Of a stretch of 64,000 bases of DNA, positions 44,538 through 56,224 are shown piece by piece. The notes beneath the pieces were generated by a model that saw only the letters and a list, made by a program, of their open reading frames with translations, made no database searches and was not told where the DNA came from. The stretch lies in the NCBI GenBank assembly GCA_034359265.1, contig CP136892.1, positions 15,734,501-15,798,500 on the forward strand, given 5' to 3'. Source of the stretch: Canna indica (lineage: Eukaryota > Streptophyta > Magnoliopsida > Zingiberales > Cannaceae). The number at the start of each line of letters is the position of its first letter. Within the stretch, counting starts at the first letter, position 1. The position numbers were made by a program, and so were the translations under genes.

Positions 44538-46820
44538 TGTTATACCTTGAAAATTTTTGGACCTAGTTGTAAATATTTTTCTTAAAGGGGCCTTTTTGCA
44601 AAAATGCTAATCCTATTTAATTAAACCCTAACCCCTCTCTAATCCTCTCCCTCTCTCGAACCCTGTATCAGCGGCAGTCGACGGAGGATCTTGAGGTGTC
44701 GGCGACGAGAAGACTCCGGTGAATCGAAGTTCGGAGGAGATTTCCGGTAGGATTCTTACCCTTCCTTGTTATTCTTTGTGTAGGATAAACTCGACGTAGG
44801 ATGAGATTCGCGTTGATTTTTCTGCCGATTTGTAAACCGGAGGTTATGTCGTGGTTCCTGCGAATTGATGAGTTTTTGTTGATTGAAAATTTTCGGATTC
44901 ATCCTAGAACAAAATTTCTTCTGTTGTTGCTTCTGTCGGCGGACTGCTTGCAGTCCAAGCAGCCGATGAGTAGAGGTTGGGAGACGCGATCGGCACTGTT
45001 CATGCAGTGGCTTGGCTGCGTGTCGGTGCCGACCCTTGTTCCCGTGCGCGAGATCGCTGTCGGGTACAAGTCGCCGTTGGGCGCTGAGAATCCCCGCAAA
45101 CATCTTGTTTGGTCGAGCGCAGCAGGTGGCGGCGGATCATCGTCGCCGGCGGAGTCGCGAGTCGCCAGGTGCGGCGTCGTCCTGCGCGACGTTGTGCGAG
45201 AGGCGCGATCGCCCAAATCTGGGACCGCCACTCCCTCGCTCTTGTCGTCTCTGGTTGTAGGGGCGGCGAGGCGGCTGGTCGACGGATCACCACTGCCGAT
45301 CGGTGGCGGGGACGTCTCCATTTTGGCGGCCGATCGGGTCAAGTCGGCGGCGGTGGTAGCGGGTGAAGGAAGGGCAGTCGGGTTAGGGAGAAGATGAAGG
45401 GGTAGAGTAGTTTATATCGGTATTATATACTTTATATCAATGTTATGTTTTGATATGTGTTAAGTGGCGTTACAGGGGGGAGTTGGTAGCGCAGCAGTTG
45501 TAGCACTGATATGTTAAATTATAGCACTGATATATATTTTGTAACAGTAATTAATGGGTAGTATTTAAGCTATTTTACTATTATTTTAAATAATTATTTG
45601 AAGGCTTTATAGTTGGTCAAATGAATCATATCATATATGAATTTATACCTATTCGTCGCCCCGAATTCATTGGTGGGGTCAGTTTCGTCATTCGACTTTT
45701 AGATTTTGGAAACAGTATGCGTTTATTGTCTCGTTTTGCGTGTCGAGTCGGGAAAATATTATTTTATTCATTTTGTGGTTCTATCGAGTTGTTCTATTGC
45801 TGTAGTTGTTGTCAAGGTGAATCTCATCCTAGATCGGTTATTACCCTATGTCGAAATATATCTTGTTGTTCTATTCCGTTGAAATTGATACCTACTGCTG
45901 TTGAAACTCTTTATGCATATTTTGTTGATACATGTTGTCAGCATGATATTTCTATATGCATATTAGTTGAGAATGCTAGTATAGACGTTGCATGTCTCCT
46001 GCTGTTGTTTATATATTTAATGCATACATGATGACATGACTACTAGCATTATATTAGTTGAGTTGTAGTAGAGGAGTTGTTGACATGATGCATAGTTGAC
46101 CTACTGTTGGGCGATAGCCCTGGACACTATTGATATATTGCCCAAGGTGTAGGGCAAGTGACACCGGTGATCACCTATTTACCACACGAGGTGCGTGTGC
46201 GGCGTCGAGGTGTTAGACGTCGGCGGACTACCATTTATGGATAGTCGCATCTCTAGCTGGAGCGGGCTTGAGGTGCCACTCTCGAGGTGCGAGAGTGCGG
46301 GGAAAACCCAATGTCCAAAACGCTCTTAATTGAGTCTATGATCACATACTCATGTAGATAATAGTTGACATAGTTGGTTGGTGTAGGTGCATCAAATAAA
46401 TTGTTGAACAATATCTTCCGTTGTATTCAAGATATCATAGCATCTTGTTGCAATCCTACTCAGCCTTCTGCTGATGGTTGTTGTTTTTGCCTCAGATCCC
46501 CAGGTATGACGGCATTTTCTTATGGGGTAGCTTGAGTTTGGAGGAGGAGACATCTTCCGCACTTTTATCTTAGTTTCATATGTATTAGTCGGAATGTTCA
46601 TTCTATCAACTTTGGATTTGTTTTAACTCTTTGGTTAGACTATGGACTACTTGTTCTTAAATGGACTGTTGGACTCTTATTATTATCTGGTTGGACATTC
46701 GATTGGAATCTGGTTGTAAATTTAAATTTCTGTCCATTAGTTGTTGGTTGTTCTGTTGCTAGTTGCGCTTCTCCTAGGTGAGGTCCCTTATATAGGGATA
46801 AACTTAGGCGGGGCGTAACA
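44538..46820 (+). mobile_element. Solo LTR of 2.3 kb, copy 1, inside LINE 2
   Basis: Begins TGTTATACC and ends GGGGCGTAACA (TG...CA), flanked by the exact duplication GGAGC (44533-44537 and 46821-46825). It is homologous along its whole length to 56225-58584 in the opposite orientation. The start is similar to the LTR start of the chromovirus at 50391 (TGTTATGCC then CTGAAAAT-like against CTTGAAAAT), so it is probably from a related Ty3/gypsy family. The GC-rich part 44990-45390 is open in several frames on both strands, but I see no protein family; treat these as artefacts. Confidence 0.88.
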
Positions 46821-48960
46821 GGAGCTGACTTGGTTCATATTCTAAACGACTTACACCAGAAGCCTTCAAATCTAAAAATAATTAATCAGGCCTACATCTC
46901 TTTGATCCCAAAAAAGGAGGGGGCGGACTCGCCTTTCGATTTTCGTCCTATCAGCTTGGAAAATTCTCTCATAAAATTAATCTCTAAGCTACTAGCTAAC
47001 AGATTGACCCCCTTAATGCATAATCTAGTTGGTAATTCTCAAGGGGCATTCATGTTTGAAAGAGGAAGTCTTCATTGCTTTATGATAGTTAATGAAACTA
47101 TTTGGGCAAGCAAGCAAAGGAATGAAAAAACTTGCCTAATTAAAATAGACTTTAACAAGGCGTTTGACTCAGTAGACTGGACCTTCATTGCTGATCTTCT
47201 TGAAGCCAGAGGTTTTCCTTCTAAATGGATTCTTTGGATCAATCATCTGTTGTAGACTTCGACTTCTTCCGTTCTAATCAACTAATTGCCAAGGATTCCT
47301 TTTCCTCACAAGAGGGGCATGCATCAAGGTAACCCTCTTTCCCCCCTTTTATTTAACTTGGTTGTCGACGCTCTTTCTAGACTCATTACTCATGCGGCTG
47401 ATCGTGGCCTTCTTAGAGTAGTGCATTCTAGCTAGTTTTTCCCATCCAGGATCACTCATGTTCTCTATTCAGACAATCTTGTTGTTTTCAGTGAGGCATC
47501 TGCTGGTTATATTAGAAACCTTCTTACTTTGATGTAATGTTTCGAACTTTGTTATGGGATTAAAATCAACCCAACCAAAATCAAATTGCATCATATTTCA
47601 GGTCCTGGCGGATATCCTTACTTATCAGGCCAGTACTTTCCCTCTTGCTTATCTTTGTCTGCCTCTCCAGCGGGGTCAGCCTATTAAGGAAGATTGGTCA
47701 GTAATTCTAGCTAGATGTGACCGATGTCTGGCCTCCTAGCAGGGAGCTCTATTGTCTCGAGCTGGCAGACAAACGCTGACCAATAGCATTCTCACAAGTC
47801 AAGCTTCCTATATCTTCTCTATTTTTGAAGCTCCGAACAGGGTTATCAAACAGTGGAGTGGACTGGCTCGGGTACGTAGGATACTCGAGGGAAATGTTTG
47901 GTTAATTGGGCGACCATCACTGGCACTAAGTAGGAAGGTGGGCTTGGCATTTTGGATCTTAAAGCTCACAACACTACCAGATTGGGTTCATGGCTTTGAA
48001 GATTTTTGGTCAACAACAACAATATTTGGGTTCACATGTTTAAGACTCTTCAACCAAATATCTCCTTCTTGCCTGATGTCTCCCATACCTCTTTATCTCC
48101 GGCTTGGAAAGGTATCTTCAACAATGCTAAAGTATTTCAAATCTCTTTATTAATTCAGGTTGGCTCTTGTTGTTCTACCCGACTTTGGCTTTACCCATGG
48201 ACGAAGGGTGCTTGCCTATGCGATATGTTCCTGCATTTGTTTCTTTTGGCTTTCACTTCGAATTCTACTATTGTTATTTTTTAATGTCAATTAAGGTCTA
48301 CAATGATTCTGGGATGGCTTTTGGATGAGATATCAATTTTAGTGACTTTGTGCCTCTTTTCAAAATTGTTGAGCTGGCAAATGACGTTGATCCTCTTCTT
48401 CGCAGCAGTGGCGAGGGCGGCATTATGTGGAAATGGACACCTGACAGGATCTTCACAACCAACTCCTTTTAAAGGCTTCTTACCTTCAGATGCATTAGAG
48501 ATGCATCCGCCAATTTCTTGTGGCACTGTGAGTGCCCCTGAATCATTCTCCATCATGAATTAGCTCATCAATTGGAGGAGGTTGCGGATTAAGGATCAAT
48601 TAATTTCTCACAACGTGCAACTAAATCCTGCCTGCCCTTTATGTGCATCTGCAGATGAATCTTATGATCACCTCTTTTCACTTTGCCCTTATTTTGTAGA
48701 CGGTTGGAGGATGTTTTTGCTTCTCGCCAACTTTAGTTTTTTTTTTCCCGCTAGATTTCCGACCATGGCTGCACCCTTGCCATGACGATATGATATCCAA
48801 GAGGCGCAAATACTTGGCAGCAATGGTTTGGAATTGAAAAATCAGGCATCAACGGAACCTTTGTTGCTTCCAAGATTCTGCTAAAGTTTTCCCGGTCCTT
48901 ACTTCCAAGGGAGTCGCTAATCTTAAGCTTCTTCTCGGATAGGGGCCTCGGGTGTAATTT
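46821..48960 (+). pseudogene. LINE 2, reverse transcriptase and zinc-finger part
   Basis: Starts with QAYISLIPKKEG and DFRPISLENSL (fingers), then KIDFNKAFDSVDW (palm), GNPLSPLLFNLVVDALSRLI (near 47330), a catalytic box mutated to LYSDN (near 47465, usual YADD), LSRAGRQTL (near 47755) and a C-terminal zf-RVT-like CPLCASADESYDHLFSLCP (near 48640). Several stops. It ends in a 3' non-coding tail near 48960 without a clear poly-A. It is of the same general type as the LINE at 79-8009. Confidence 0.85.
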
Positions 48961-49639
48961 GCTTTGTATAGTTCTTTCTTTTGGTATTAGACACCATGTA
49001 AATTGTTTTACCTCTTTCCCTCTTTCTACTTGTACCCTTCATCATTGATTAGTACAAGTGTTAAATCCTTACTGAATGTTCACCTATCATATACTTCAAT
49101 TTATATATTTAGAAAAATGCGATAATAATGCTAAGCAACTCAATGATAATGATATCACGTAATATATTGAACATAATTAAAGAATATATATAAATAACAT
49201 CAAGATGCATGTTATGGGTAAGATATAATAATCAACTGGTATTATTTAATTACTTGCACGATATAATACTTTCAATGAGTGACCGACTTAGTTAGACGTA
49301 CACATTATTTTGTCTACGAAGCGTGTCCAACAATAAATATCCAATAAGAATTCAACAGATTAATAAAGAAGGAAATTAAAATGTACATTAATTTATGTCT
49401 TTCTCTCGATGTCAACCCATCGGCTAATGTGGAATTGGTTTACAAGCTAAATATATCGTCAAGCCCAACTCACATGTACAACCCGTCTATACCACCATTC
49501 TACTATTCTATCTAATATATTAATAAATAATCAATAAATTGATTAACAATTGACTGAGTTAGTAATCTCAACTTAATATGAAATTAAATCAATATAAACT
49601 ATAGAACCTTAACATCAACCAACCTGATTAAAATCGATT
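48961..49639. other. Intergenic AT-rich DNA
   Basis: No gene or clear repeat seen. Confidence 0.45.
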
Positions 49640-50060
49640 AGTTGATTATTACTTCTTCGTTAAACAATGAATTCATTAGAAAAATACATATTGCAAAATG
49701 ACCCTTGAAAAGTCATTTATTTATCAAAACATCTTTAGGTAAGAAAACAAAGTATGAGAAATTCCACAAAAATAATGGAAAAAAGAATAATTTTGGGGAC
49801 AATAGAAGGAGTGTTTGTTGGCTACGAATGATATGGAATAAGAAAGTTGAGTTGTTTAACACGAGACAAATTTGACCTTATATTTCACTTGTGCTTGTAT
49901 CCATGCCCCTTAGTCTTGTATAATATTTCTTGGTTGGATATACCATCTCAATTTGTACAACATTCCACACCACCATGTATTACCTACATATTTATTTTGG
50001 TTTGAATTCCATGTCTAGCAGAATATTAGAAGCTTCATAATCCCTCTGTATTACCTACAT
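49640..50060. repeat. Dispersed duplicate, copy 2
   Basis: Counterpart of 42100-42560 in the same orientation, diverged, with small indels. Confidence 0.65.
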
Positions 50061-50186
50061 ATTTTAATGAAGTATATATCTGTATAACAATAATCACAAA
50101 ATGAGTCTTACAACAATCAAGGTATGTTTCATTTTTAAAAAAATCAAAGTATTTTGACAACAACAAACCTTAATATTTACTCACAT

Positions 50187-50391
50187 TGGCACGATCCGCC
50201 GCTACAATCCGCCACGTGCTCACGATCTCCGGGGTACATGTCGGCAGCAACTACGAGACAAAAGGGATTAGAGCGACTTAAATAAGCGATTAGTCGCTCA
50301 TTTTACGAAAATACCTCTAAATAATTAATTAATTACAAAACAGTCCTCCAATTAATAATATTAAATATTTAAGTATTTTCAGGGCATAACA
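50187..50391 (-). repeat. Chromovirus 3' LTR, partial
   Basis: Matches 53540-53733. On the minus strand it starts TGTTATGCCCTGAAAATA, preceded by the polypurine tract AGGTGGGGAGGAA (about 50392-50404). Confidence 0.8.
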
Positions 50392-50434
50392 TTCCTCCCC
50401 ACCTATAAGAATTTGGTCCCCCAAATTTGAGTAC

Positions 50435-50650
50435 CTATCTCAAAAGGTAAGGGTAGAGCGCTCGAATATCTTCCTCTCGCTCCCAAGTGGCCTCCAAATC
50501 AGAATGATGCTGCCACCCCACCTTGATGAGCGATATCACCTTGTTGCGTAGCCGGTGCTTTTTTCTGTCAATAATTCGAATAGGCTGCTCCTCGAAACTA
50601 AAGTCAGGCTGAAGCTGAACTGACTGCCGCTCCAAGATGTGAGTAGGATC
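50435..50650 (-). pseudogene. Chromodomain at integrase C-terminus
   Basis: Minus-strand frame ending LEATWEREEDIRALYPYL, preceded by the KVISLIKVGWQHH strand, the typical chromodomain signature of chromoviral integrases. This domain reads histone marks to target integration. The frame is interrupted just upstream. Confidence 0.82.
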
Positions 50651-50857
50651 TCACATGTACTTTCTCAACATGGAAACATGAAAGACGTCATGCACATCAG
50701 CTAATGACGGAGGCAAGGCTAGTCAATAAGCTACCGCTCCCAATCTCTCCAAGATCTCAAATGGGCCAATATAACGCGGTGAGAGTTTTCCTTTCTTGCC
50801 AAACCGCATAACACCTCTGGTAGGGGACACTCTAAGGAATACATGATCCCCAATTGA

Positions 50858-51580
50858 GAACTCCAAGTCTCTCCTACACCGATCAGCATAACTCTTTTGG
50901 CGACTCTAGGCTGTCAGTAATATTTGCCTGATCATCTGCACCAGCTCTATGTCCCGTTGAACCATCTCTGGTCCCAAAAGACATCGCTCGCCCGCCTCAT
51001 CCCAATGCATTGGTGATCTGCACCTCCGACCATAAAGAGCCTCAAACGGTGCCATCTGAATAGCCGAGTGATGGCTATTATTATATGAAAACTCCACAAG
51101 ATGGAGATGGTCCTCCCAGCTACCTCCGAAGTCCAACACACAAGCACGCAGGAGGTCCTTAAGGGTCTGGATCGTACGCTCCGACTGGTCGTCAGTCTGA
51201 GGGTGATAAGCGGTGCTAAACTGAAGTTGCGTACCCAAAGCCTGCTACAAACTCTCCCAAAAATGCGAAGTAAATCGCGGATCTCTATCTGAGATGATGC
51301 TAGCTGGTACACTATGAAGCCGAACAATCTCTCTGCAATACAGAGCTGCCAATCGACTAAGAGGAAAAGTCTTCTTCATCAGCAAGAAGTGGGCAGACTT
51401 GATAAGTTGATCAACGATCACCCAAATCGAGTCGTGCCCTCTCTGCGATCTCGAAAGTCCAATAGCAAAATCCATCGTGATATGCTATCATTTCCACTCT
51501 GGAATAGGAATGTTCTAAAGCTTCCCTGCCGGTCGCTGATGCTCTACCTTGATCTGCTGACAGATCAAGCACTTAGCCAC
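50858..51580 (-). pseudogene. Integrase core, second tandem copy (723 bp)
   Basis: Minus-strand integrase core: [19 protein letters not shown] (first Asp), IISDRDPRFTSHFW (second Asp) and YHPQTDDQSERTIQ (Glu), then LLRACVLDFGGSWEDHL and APFEALYGRRCRSP. A stop after FWESL and others break it. It is a direct copy of 51581-52303, with GAACTC at each boundary. Confidence 0.88.
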
Positions 51581-52303
51581 GAACTCCAAGTCTCTCCTAC
51601 ACCGATCAGCATAACTCTTTTGACGACTCTGGGCTGTCAGTAATCTTTGCCTGATCATCTGCACCAGCTCTATGTCCCGTCGAACCATCTCTGGTCCCAA
51701 AAGACATCGCTCGCCCGCCTCATTCCAATGCATTGATGATCTGCACCTTCGGCCATAAAGAGCCTCAAACGGTGCCATCTGAATAGCCGAGTGATGGCTA
51801 TTATTATATGAAAACTCCACCAGATGGAGATGGTCCTCCCAGCTACCTCCGAAGTCCAACACACAAGCACGCAGGAGGTCCTTAAGGGTCTGGATCGTAC
51901 GCTCTGACTGGCAGTCAGTCTGAGGGTGATAAGCGGTGCTAAACCGAAGTTGCATACCCAAAGCCTGCTACAAACTCTCCAAAAAATGCGAAGTAAATCA
52001 CGGATCTCTATCTGAGATGATGCTAGCTGGTACACCATGAAGTCGAATAATCTCTCTGCAATACAGAGCTGCCAATCAACTAAGAGAAAAAGTCTTCTTC
52101 ATCGGCAAGAAGTGGGCAGACTTGGTAAGTTGATCAACGATCACCCAAATCGAGTCGTGCCCTCTTTGCGATCTTGGAAGTTCAGTAACAAAATCCATCG
52201 TGATATGCTCTCATTTCCACTCTAGAATAGGAATGTTCTGAAGCTTCTCTGCCGGTCGCTGATGCTCTACCTTGATCTGCTGACAGATCAAACACTTAGC
52301 CAC
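51581..52303 (-). pseudogene. Integrase core, first tandem copy (723 bp)
   Basis: Same segment as 50858-51580 with scattered substitutions (for example YHPQTDCQSER). It begins on the minus strand with the zinc-binding tail VAKCLICQQIKVEHQRP. At the junction, RRDLEF of this copy reads straight into VAKCLICQQ of the next, so the 241-codon duplication is in frame. Confidence 0.88.
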
Positions 52304-53294
52304 GAACTCTGCCACATCCTTTTTCATCCCTCGTCACCAATATGACTGCTTCAGGTCCTGATACATCTGAGAACTCCCCGGATGCACTGCAAATCGAGAT
52401 CTGTGAGTTTCGGCCAACAGTTCTTCCTTTACTGGGTGCTCCTCAGGCACGCATGATCTGCCTCTAAATCTGATGATACCATCTGCATCTCTGGAGAAGT
52501 CGGGCTTTCGCCCCTACTCTATCTCCTGAATCATAGCCTGAAGATGACGATCCTCCATCTGACTCTCCTGAATTCGCTGAACAATCGGCGAATGAGCAAT
52601 GAGCTGAGCTAGTACTCCTCTCTCAGTAGGGCGAATCACATCCAAACTCAGCTCTGAAAACTGCTTAATTAGTTCGGACGCTGCAACTCTGAGGTGAGCC
52701 AACATTCCAACTGATTTTTTGCTTAAGGCATTTGCCACCACATTGGCCTTACCAGGATGATAGTTAATGGAGCAATCATAATCCTTCAGAAAATCCATCC
52801 ATCTACGCTGCCTCATGTTCAAATCATTTTGAGTGAAAAGGTACTTCAGGCTCTTATGATTTGTGAAGATCTCAAAAGTCGCCCCATACAGGTAATGCCG
52901 TCAAATCTTCAGTGCAAAAATGATTGCTGCTAGCTCCAAATCATGCACTGGGCAGTTCTTCTCATGCTCTTTTAACTGTCGAGAAGTATAAACGTCTACT
53001 CTCTCATGCTGCATCAAGATAGCTCCAAGACCCTGAATAGACGTGTCTGTAAACAACACAAACCTGTCACATCCAGATAGGACTACCAAAATGGGTGCAC
53101 TAGTGAGCCGCCTCTTGAGCTCATGGAAGCTCGCCTCGCACCGGTCGCCCCAAACAAATTTCACCCATTTTTTTTATCAATCTAGTCAAGGGTGAGGCAA
53201 TCTTTGAGAAACCTTCAACAAATCGCCGATAATAACCTGGTAGTCCCAAGAAACTCTAAATCTCGTGCACTGTCCTAGGCCTTTGCCACTCGGT
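52304..53294 (-). pseudogene. RT tail, RNase H and H2C2 zinc-binding region
   Basis: From high to low coordinates: [19 protein letters not shown] (end of RT, about 53250-53190), [15 protein letters not shown] and [14 protein letters not shown] (RNase H, first Asp, about 53150-53030), [13 protein letters not shown] (about 52910), [20 protein letters not shown] (about 52780) and HPGSSQMYQDL (about 52370). Stops and shifts separate the parts. Position 53295 joins RT directly to the LTR. Confidence 0.85.
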
Positions 53295-53733
53295 TATCAA
53301 TTATCAATTATCCCGTGATCCAACGATCCGACGACGAGAAACACAGACAGAACAGAAGGTATAGTGCACAAATTGCACAAGATCTCAAAAACATCGTAGA
53401 ATCACATATCGAGAATAGAATCCTAGAATCTCATCCCAATAACAGCGTTACCCTACGCGAAAGAAAAAGGGGGATGGGAATCCTACCTAAAGGTCCACCA
53501 ACTCCGAAATTTTTTCCAAATTCTTCAAGGTCGCACACCGCCGCTAGGATCCGCCACGTGCTCACGATCTCCACGGTACACGTCGGCAGCAACTACGAGA
53601 CAAAAGGGATTAAAACGACTTAAATAAGTGATTAGTCTCTCATTTTACGAAAATACCCATGAACAATTAATTAATTACAAAACAATCCTCCAATTAATAA
53701 TATTAAATATTAAAATATTTTCAGGGCATAACA
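53295..53733 (-). repeat. Chromovirus 5' LTR
   Basis: The outer 195 bp matches the left LTR. The inner part resembles the end region of the 2.3 kb solo LTRs (ACCCTACGCGAAAGA near 53453 and 58337). No primer site is seen at its inner edge, consistent with an internal deletion. Confidence 0.7.
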
Positions 53734-54169
53734 TAATCCTTTCTCTTTTTTCTCTCATGTGACAAATAATTCAAAATTTTAACTCTACTAATTTATCTTT
53801 TCTATAACTTTTACCAAGTCAATGATAATTCTAACATGGTAAATAGGTGAGTTTTACCAAAGTGGACGGAGGAATTAAATCATTTAAGGAGGTCTCTCAT
53901 AATTTATGAGAATGTAATTTAGTTCACGGTGTGAAATTTTAGTTCATAGGAATTAAACCATTTAAGGAGGCTTCAGAGGCCTTGTTTCACTTGGTCACAT
54001 AAAAGGAAAGGAAATGAATTGATTTTAGCCCGATTAGATAAAGTTTTTTTACAATGTAAGTTGGTTACATCGGAAGTATAATGTAAGGGTGGAGCATCTA
54101 GCATGATAGATTGGGATCATAGCCCAATTCTAATCTTTTGTGAGGACCACATATTTGTGAGAGATATAT
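53734..54169. other. Intergenic DNA
   Basis: AT-rich; two copies of AATTAAATCATTTAAGGAGG-like sequence about 80 bp apart (near 53873 and 53946). No gene seen. Confidence 0.45.
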
Positions 54170-55212
54170 AAGAGAAGAAAAGCTGAGTTTATTTTTGAGC
54201 AATTTTGGCTTGAATATTCAGAATTGAAAGAGGTGGTAGAAGAATATTGGACTAGTAAGGAAGAGAAAGATGTTTATATGATGACAAATATGGAAATTTT
54301 AAAAGGGATTTTGACCAATTGGAATAAAGAATGTGTTGGTAATCTGGAGTAAAATAGAGAAGAGACCCGTAAAAGACTAAAATTTCTTGAACTCAAAGAA
54401 GTTGAGTGTTTAACAAATGTGGATATTGGTGAGATGAGGTCTTTATTAATGAAGCTTTAGATAAAATGGTGATCAAAATCTAGAAAAAAGTGGATTGAGG
54501 ATGGTGATAGAAATACAAAATATTTTCACAGTTTAGTGATGATTAGAAGAAAAAGAAATAAAATAGAAGTACTAGAAATGAATGGTTGTCGAATCAAGAA
54601 AAAAAAAAAAAGTAAAGTGTTTTGCAAAATGGTATGAAGAACTATAATGTGACAAGAATATAATTGAAGTAACCTGAAATTTGAAAGAAGGGAGATGGAG
54701 TAGTATCACAAAGGAAGAAGCAAATGAGTTAAAAAATAGTTTTACAATGGAAGAAATCTGGAGAGTAGTTATCACTATCGGAAGAGGTAAAAGTCCTGAA
54801 ATGGATAGGTTTATACTGGAAATCTATATTCAAAAGAATTAAGAAAGAGATAGACGTGTTTCATGCTAATTAATGCAGTTATGCCTGAGGGTTGGAATGA
54901 AACTTTGTTGGTCATGATACCAAAGAATGGAAAACTTGATAGTTGATTTCGCACCTATAGCACTTTGCAATGTGCTATATAAAATTCTTGCAAGACTGAT
55001 TGCCAAGAGGTAGATCTCTTTTACAAAAAAATTTGGGCAAGAGCGATCTACCTTTGGGCCACGAAGACAAATACAAGACACATTATGATGGTGGCTGAAA
55101 TTGTAAATTCCTTCGACAATTCAAAAGATGCTAGCCCTTACATTTTGTTAAAGCTTGACCTTCAAAACGTCTATGATAGGATCAGATGAAAGGCTATCAA
55201 TGATGCACCGTA
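54170..55212 (+). pseudogene. LINE 3 fragment
   Basis: Plus-strand L1-type remnant: FEQFWLEYSELKEVVEEYW near 54200, KWIEDGDRNTKYFHSL near 54490-54540, MEEIWRVVITIGRGKSPE near 54750 and LKLDLQNVYDRI (palm, usual K-x-D-x-x-K-A-y-D) near 55150-55185. Many stops. It is cut at 55212 by the gag-only retrotransposon. The AT-rich composition and different sequence separate it from LINEs 1 and 2. Confidence 0.78.
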
Positions 55213-56019
55213 TGTTGGCGAAATGGCCTACACTAGAGGGGGGATGAATAGTATATTTATTAAATAATTCGCCTAAATTCACTTTTAATCGTTTACTTAA
55301 CTTGATTAGGCAAGATACAATTATGCGATTGAATGCGGAAGCAAGATAACGCAATTAAACACAAACAATTTAAAACAATGCAAACACATGTATTTATAGT
55401 GGTTCAACCTCATTGCCTACTCCACTATCTAAGCACCCCGCTTAGGATTTTACAAACTAATTTTACAAGATCCCTTACACATGAGGACTTTTCCCCGAAA
55501 AGACTCGCTCTCCAACCGAAGGCACTTCCACACCCGGAAGTATCTTGTCTTCCTACCGAGAGCTCTTTCCCACCTCAACCTAAGGGACAACTAAACTAAT
55601 CCTAGTAAACAACTACGTTTTACACAAGTGGCTTTACTCCTACACCAAGGATACCACTTCACACAAGACCAAACACCTGGCCTTCACACACACAAATAAA
55701 AACAAAAGATACAATAAAAAGAGCTAAGAATGTAAAGATGAACCACAGCTCTTTTTCAAGCCTTCGGCGCTTTCAACTCATCAAGAGGTGGAGCTCGATC
55801 AATTTTTGAGTTGAGGTAGAAAGCTGGCGCTTGAAGAGGAGCTCAATGGAGAAGCAGAGCGCGCGCGATTTTTCATTTGGAAGGCTTTAAATCCCTTCTT
55901 AAATACTCGATAAATTCTGTAAGATGAAGGAAGATCAATAAAATGAATCATACCTGGGTGTATTTATACGCAGGTGAAGAAACGGCGTTCAATGGATAGA
56001 AAATTATCCGTTACAGACC

Positions 56020-56222
56020 ACCGGTCGAAGTGCTGGTCGAAGCATCGGTCGATCGATCTTTCGACCGCTGCAATGTTCCCTATGGTCAGTCGATCGACCG
56101 ACTGGTCGACCGCCAGATGCTGATCGCATGATCCGCGATCTTCGGTCGACCCGTCGGTCGACCAACGCGATCTCACGTTGCGGCATTCAGCGGGTCGGTC
56201 GACCGATGGCTCGACCGCCCGA
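56020..56222. repeat. Cluster of GGTCGACC/CGATCGACC palindromes
   Basis: Many overlapping copies of GGTCGAC, TCGATCGAC and their complements in about 200 bp, continued after the inserted solo LTR at 58610-58680. Confidence 0.75.
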
Positions 56223-56224
56223 GC

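Larger units (their letters stand above)
50187..53733 (-). mobile_element. Ty3/gypsy chromovirus, internally deleted
   Basis: Minus-strand element with partial LTRs at 50187-50391 and about 53295-53733. They share CACGTGCTCACGATCTCC, GGCAGCAACTACGAGAC and the end TTTTCAGGGCATAACA. The internal order on the minus strand is RT C-terminal tail, RNase H, zinc-binding H2C2, integrase (duplicated) and chromodomain. gag, protease and most of RT are missing: the RT tail runs straight into the LTR near 53290. The chromodomain places it among chromoviruses. The left LTR seems truncated at its outer side, and no target duplication was found. Confidence 0.85.

Noticed and set aside
44801..45397. A 198-codon plus-strand frame in the solo LTR, and matching frames on the minus strand
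   Set aside because: It lies wholly in LTR sequence, is open because of high GC content, and the homologous part of the second LTR copy does not keep the frame.
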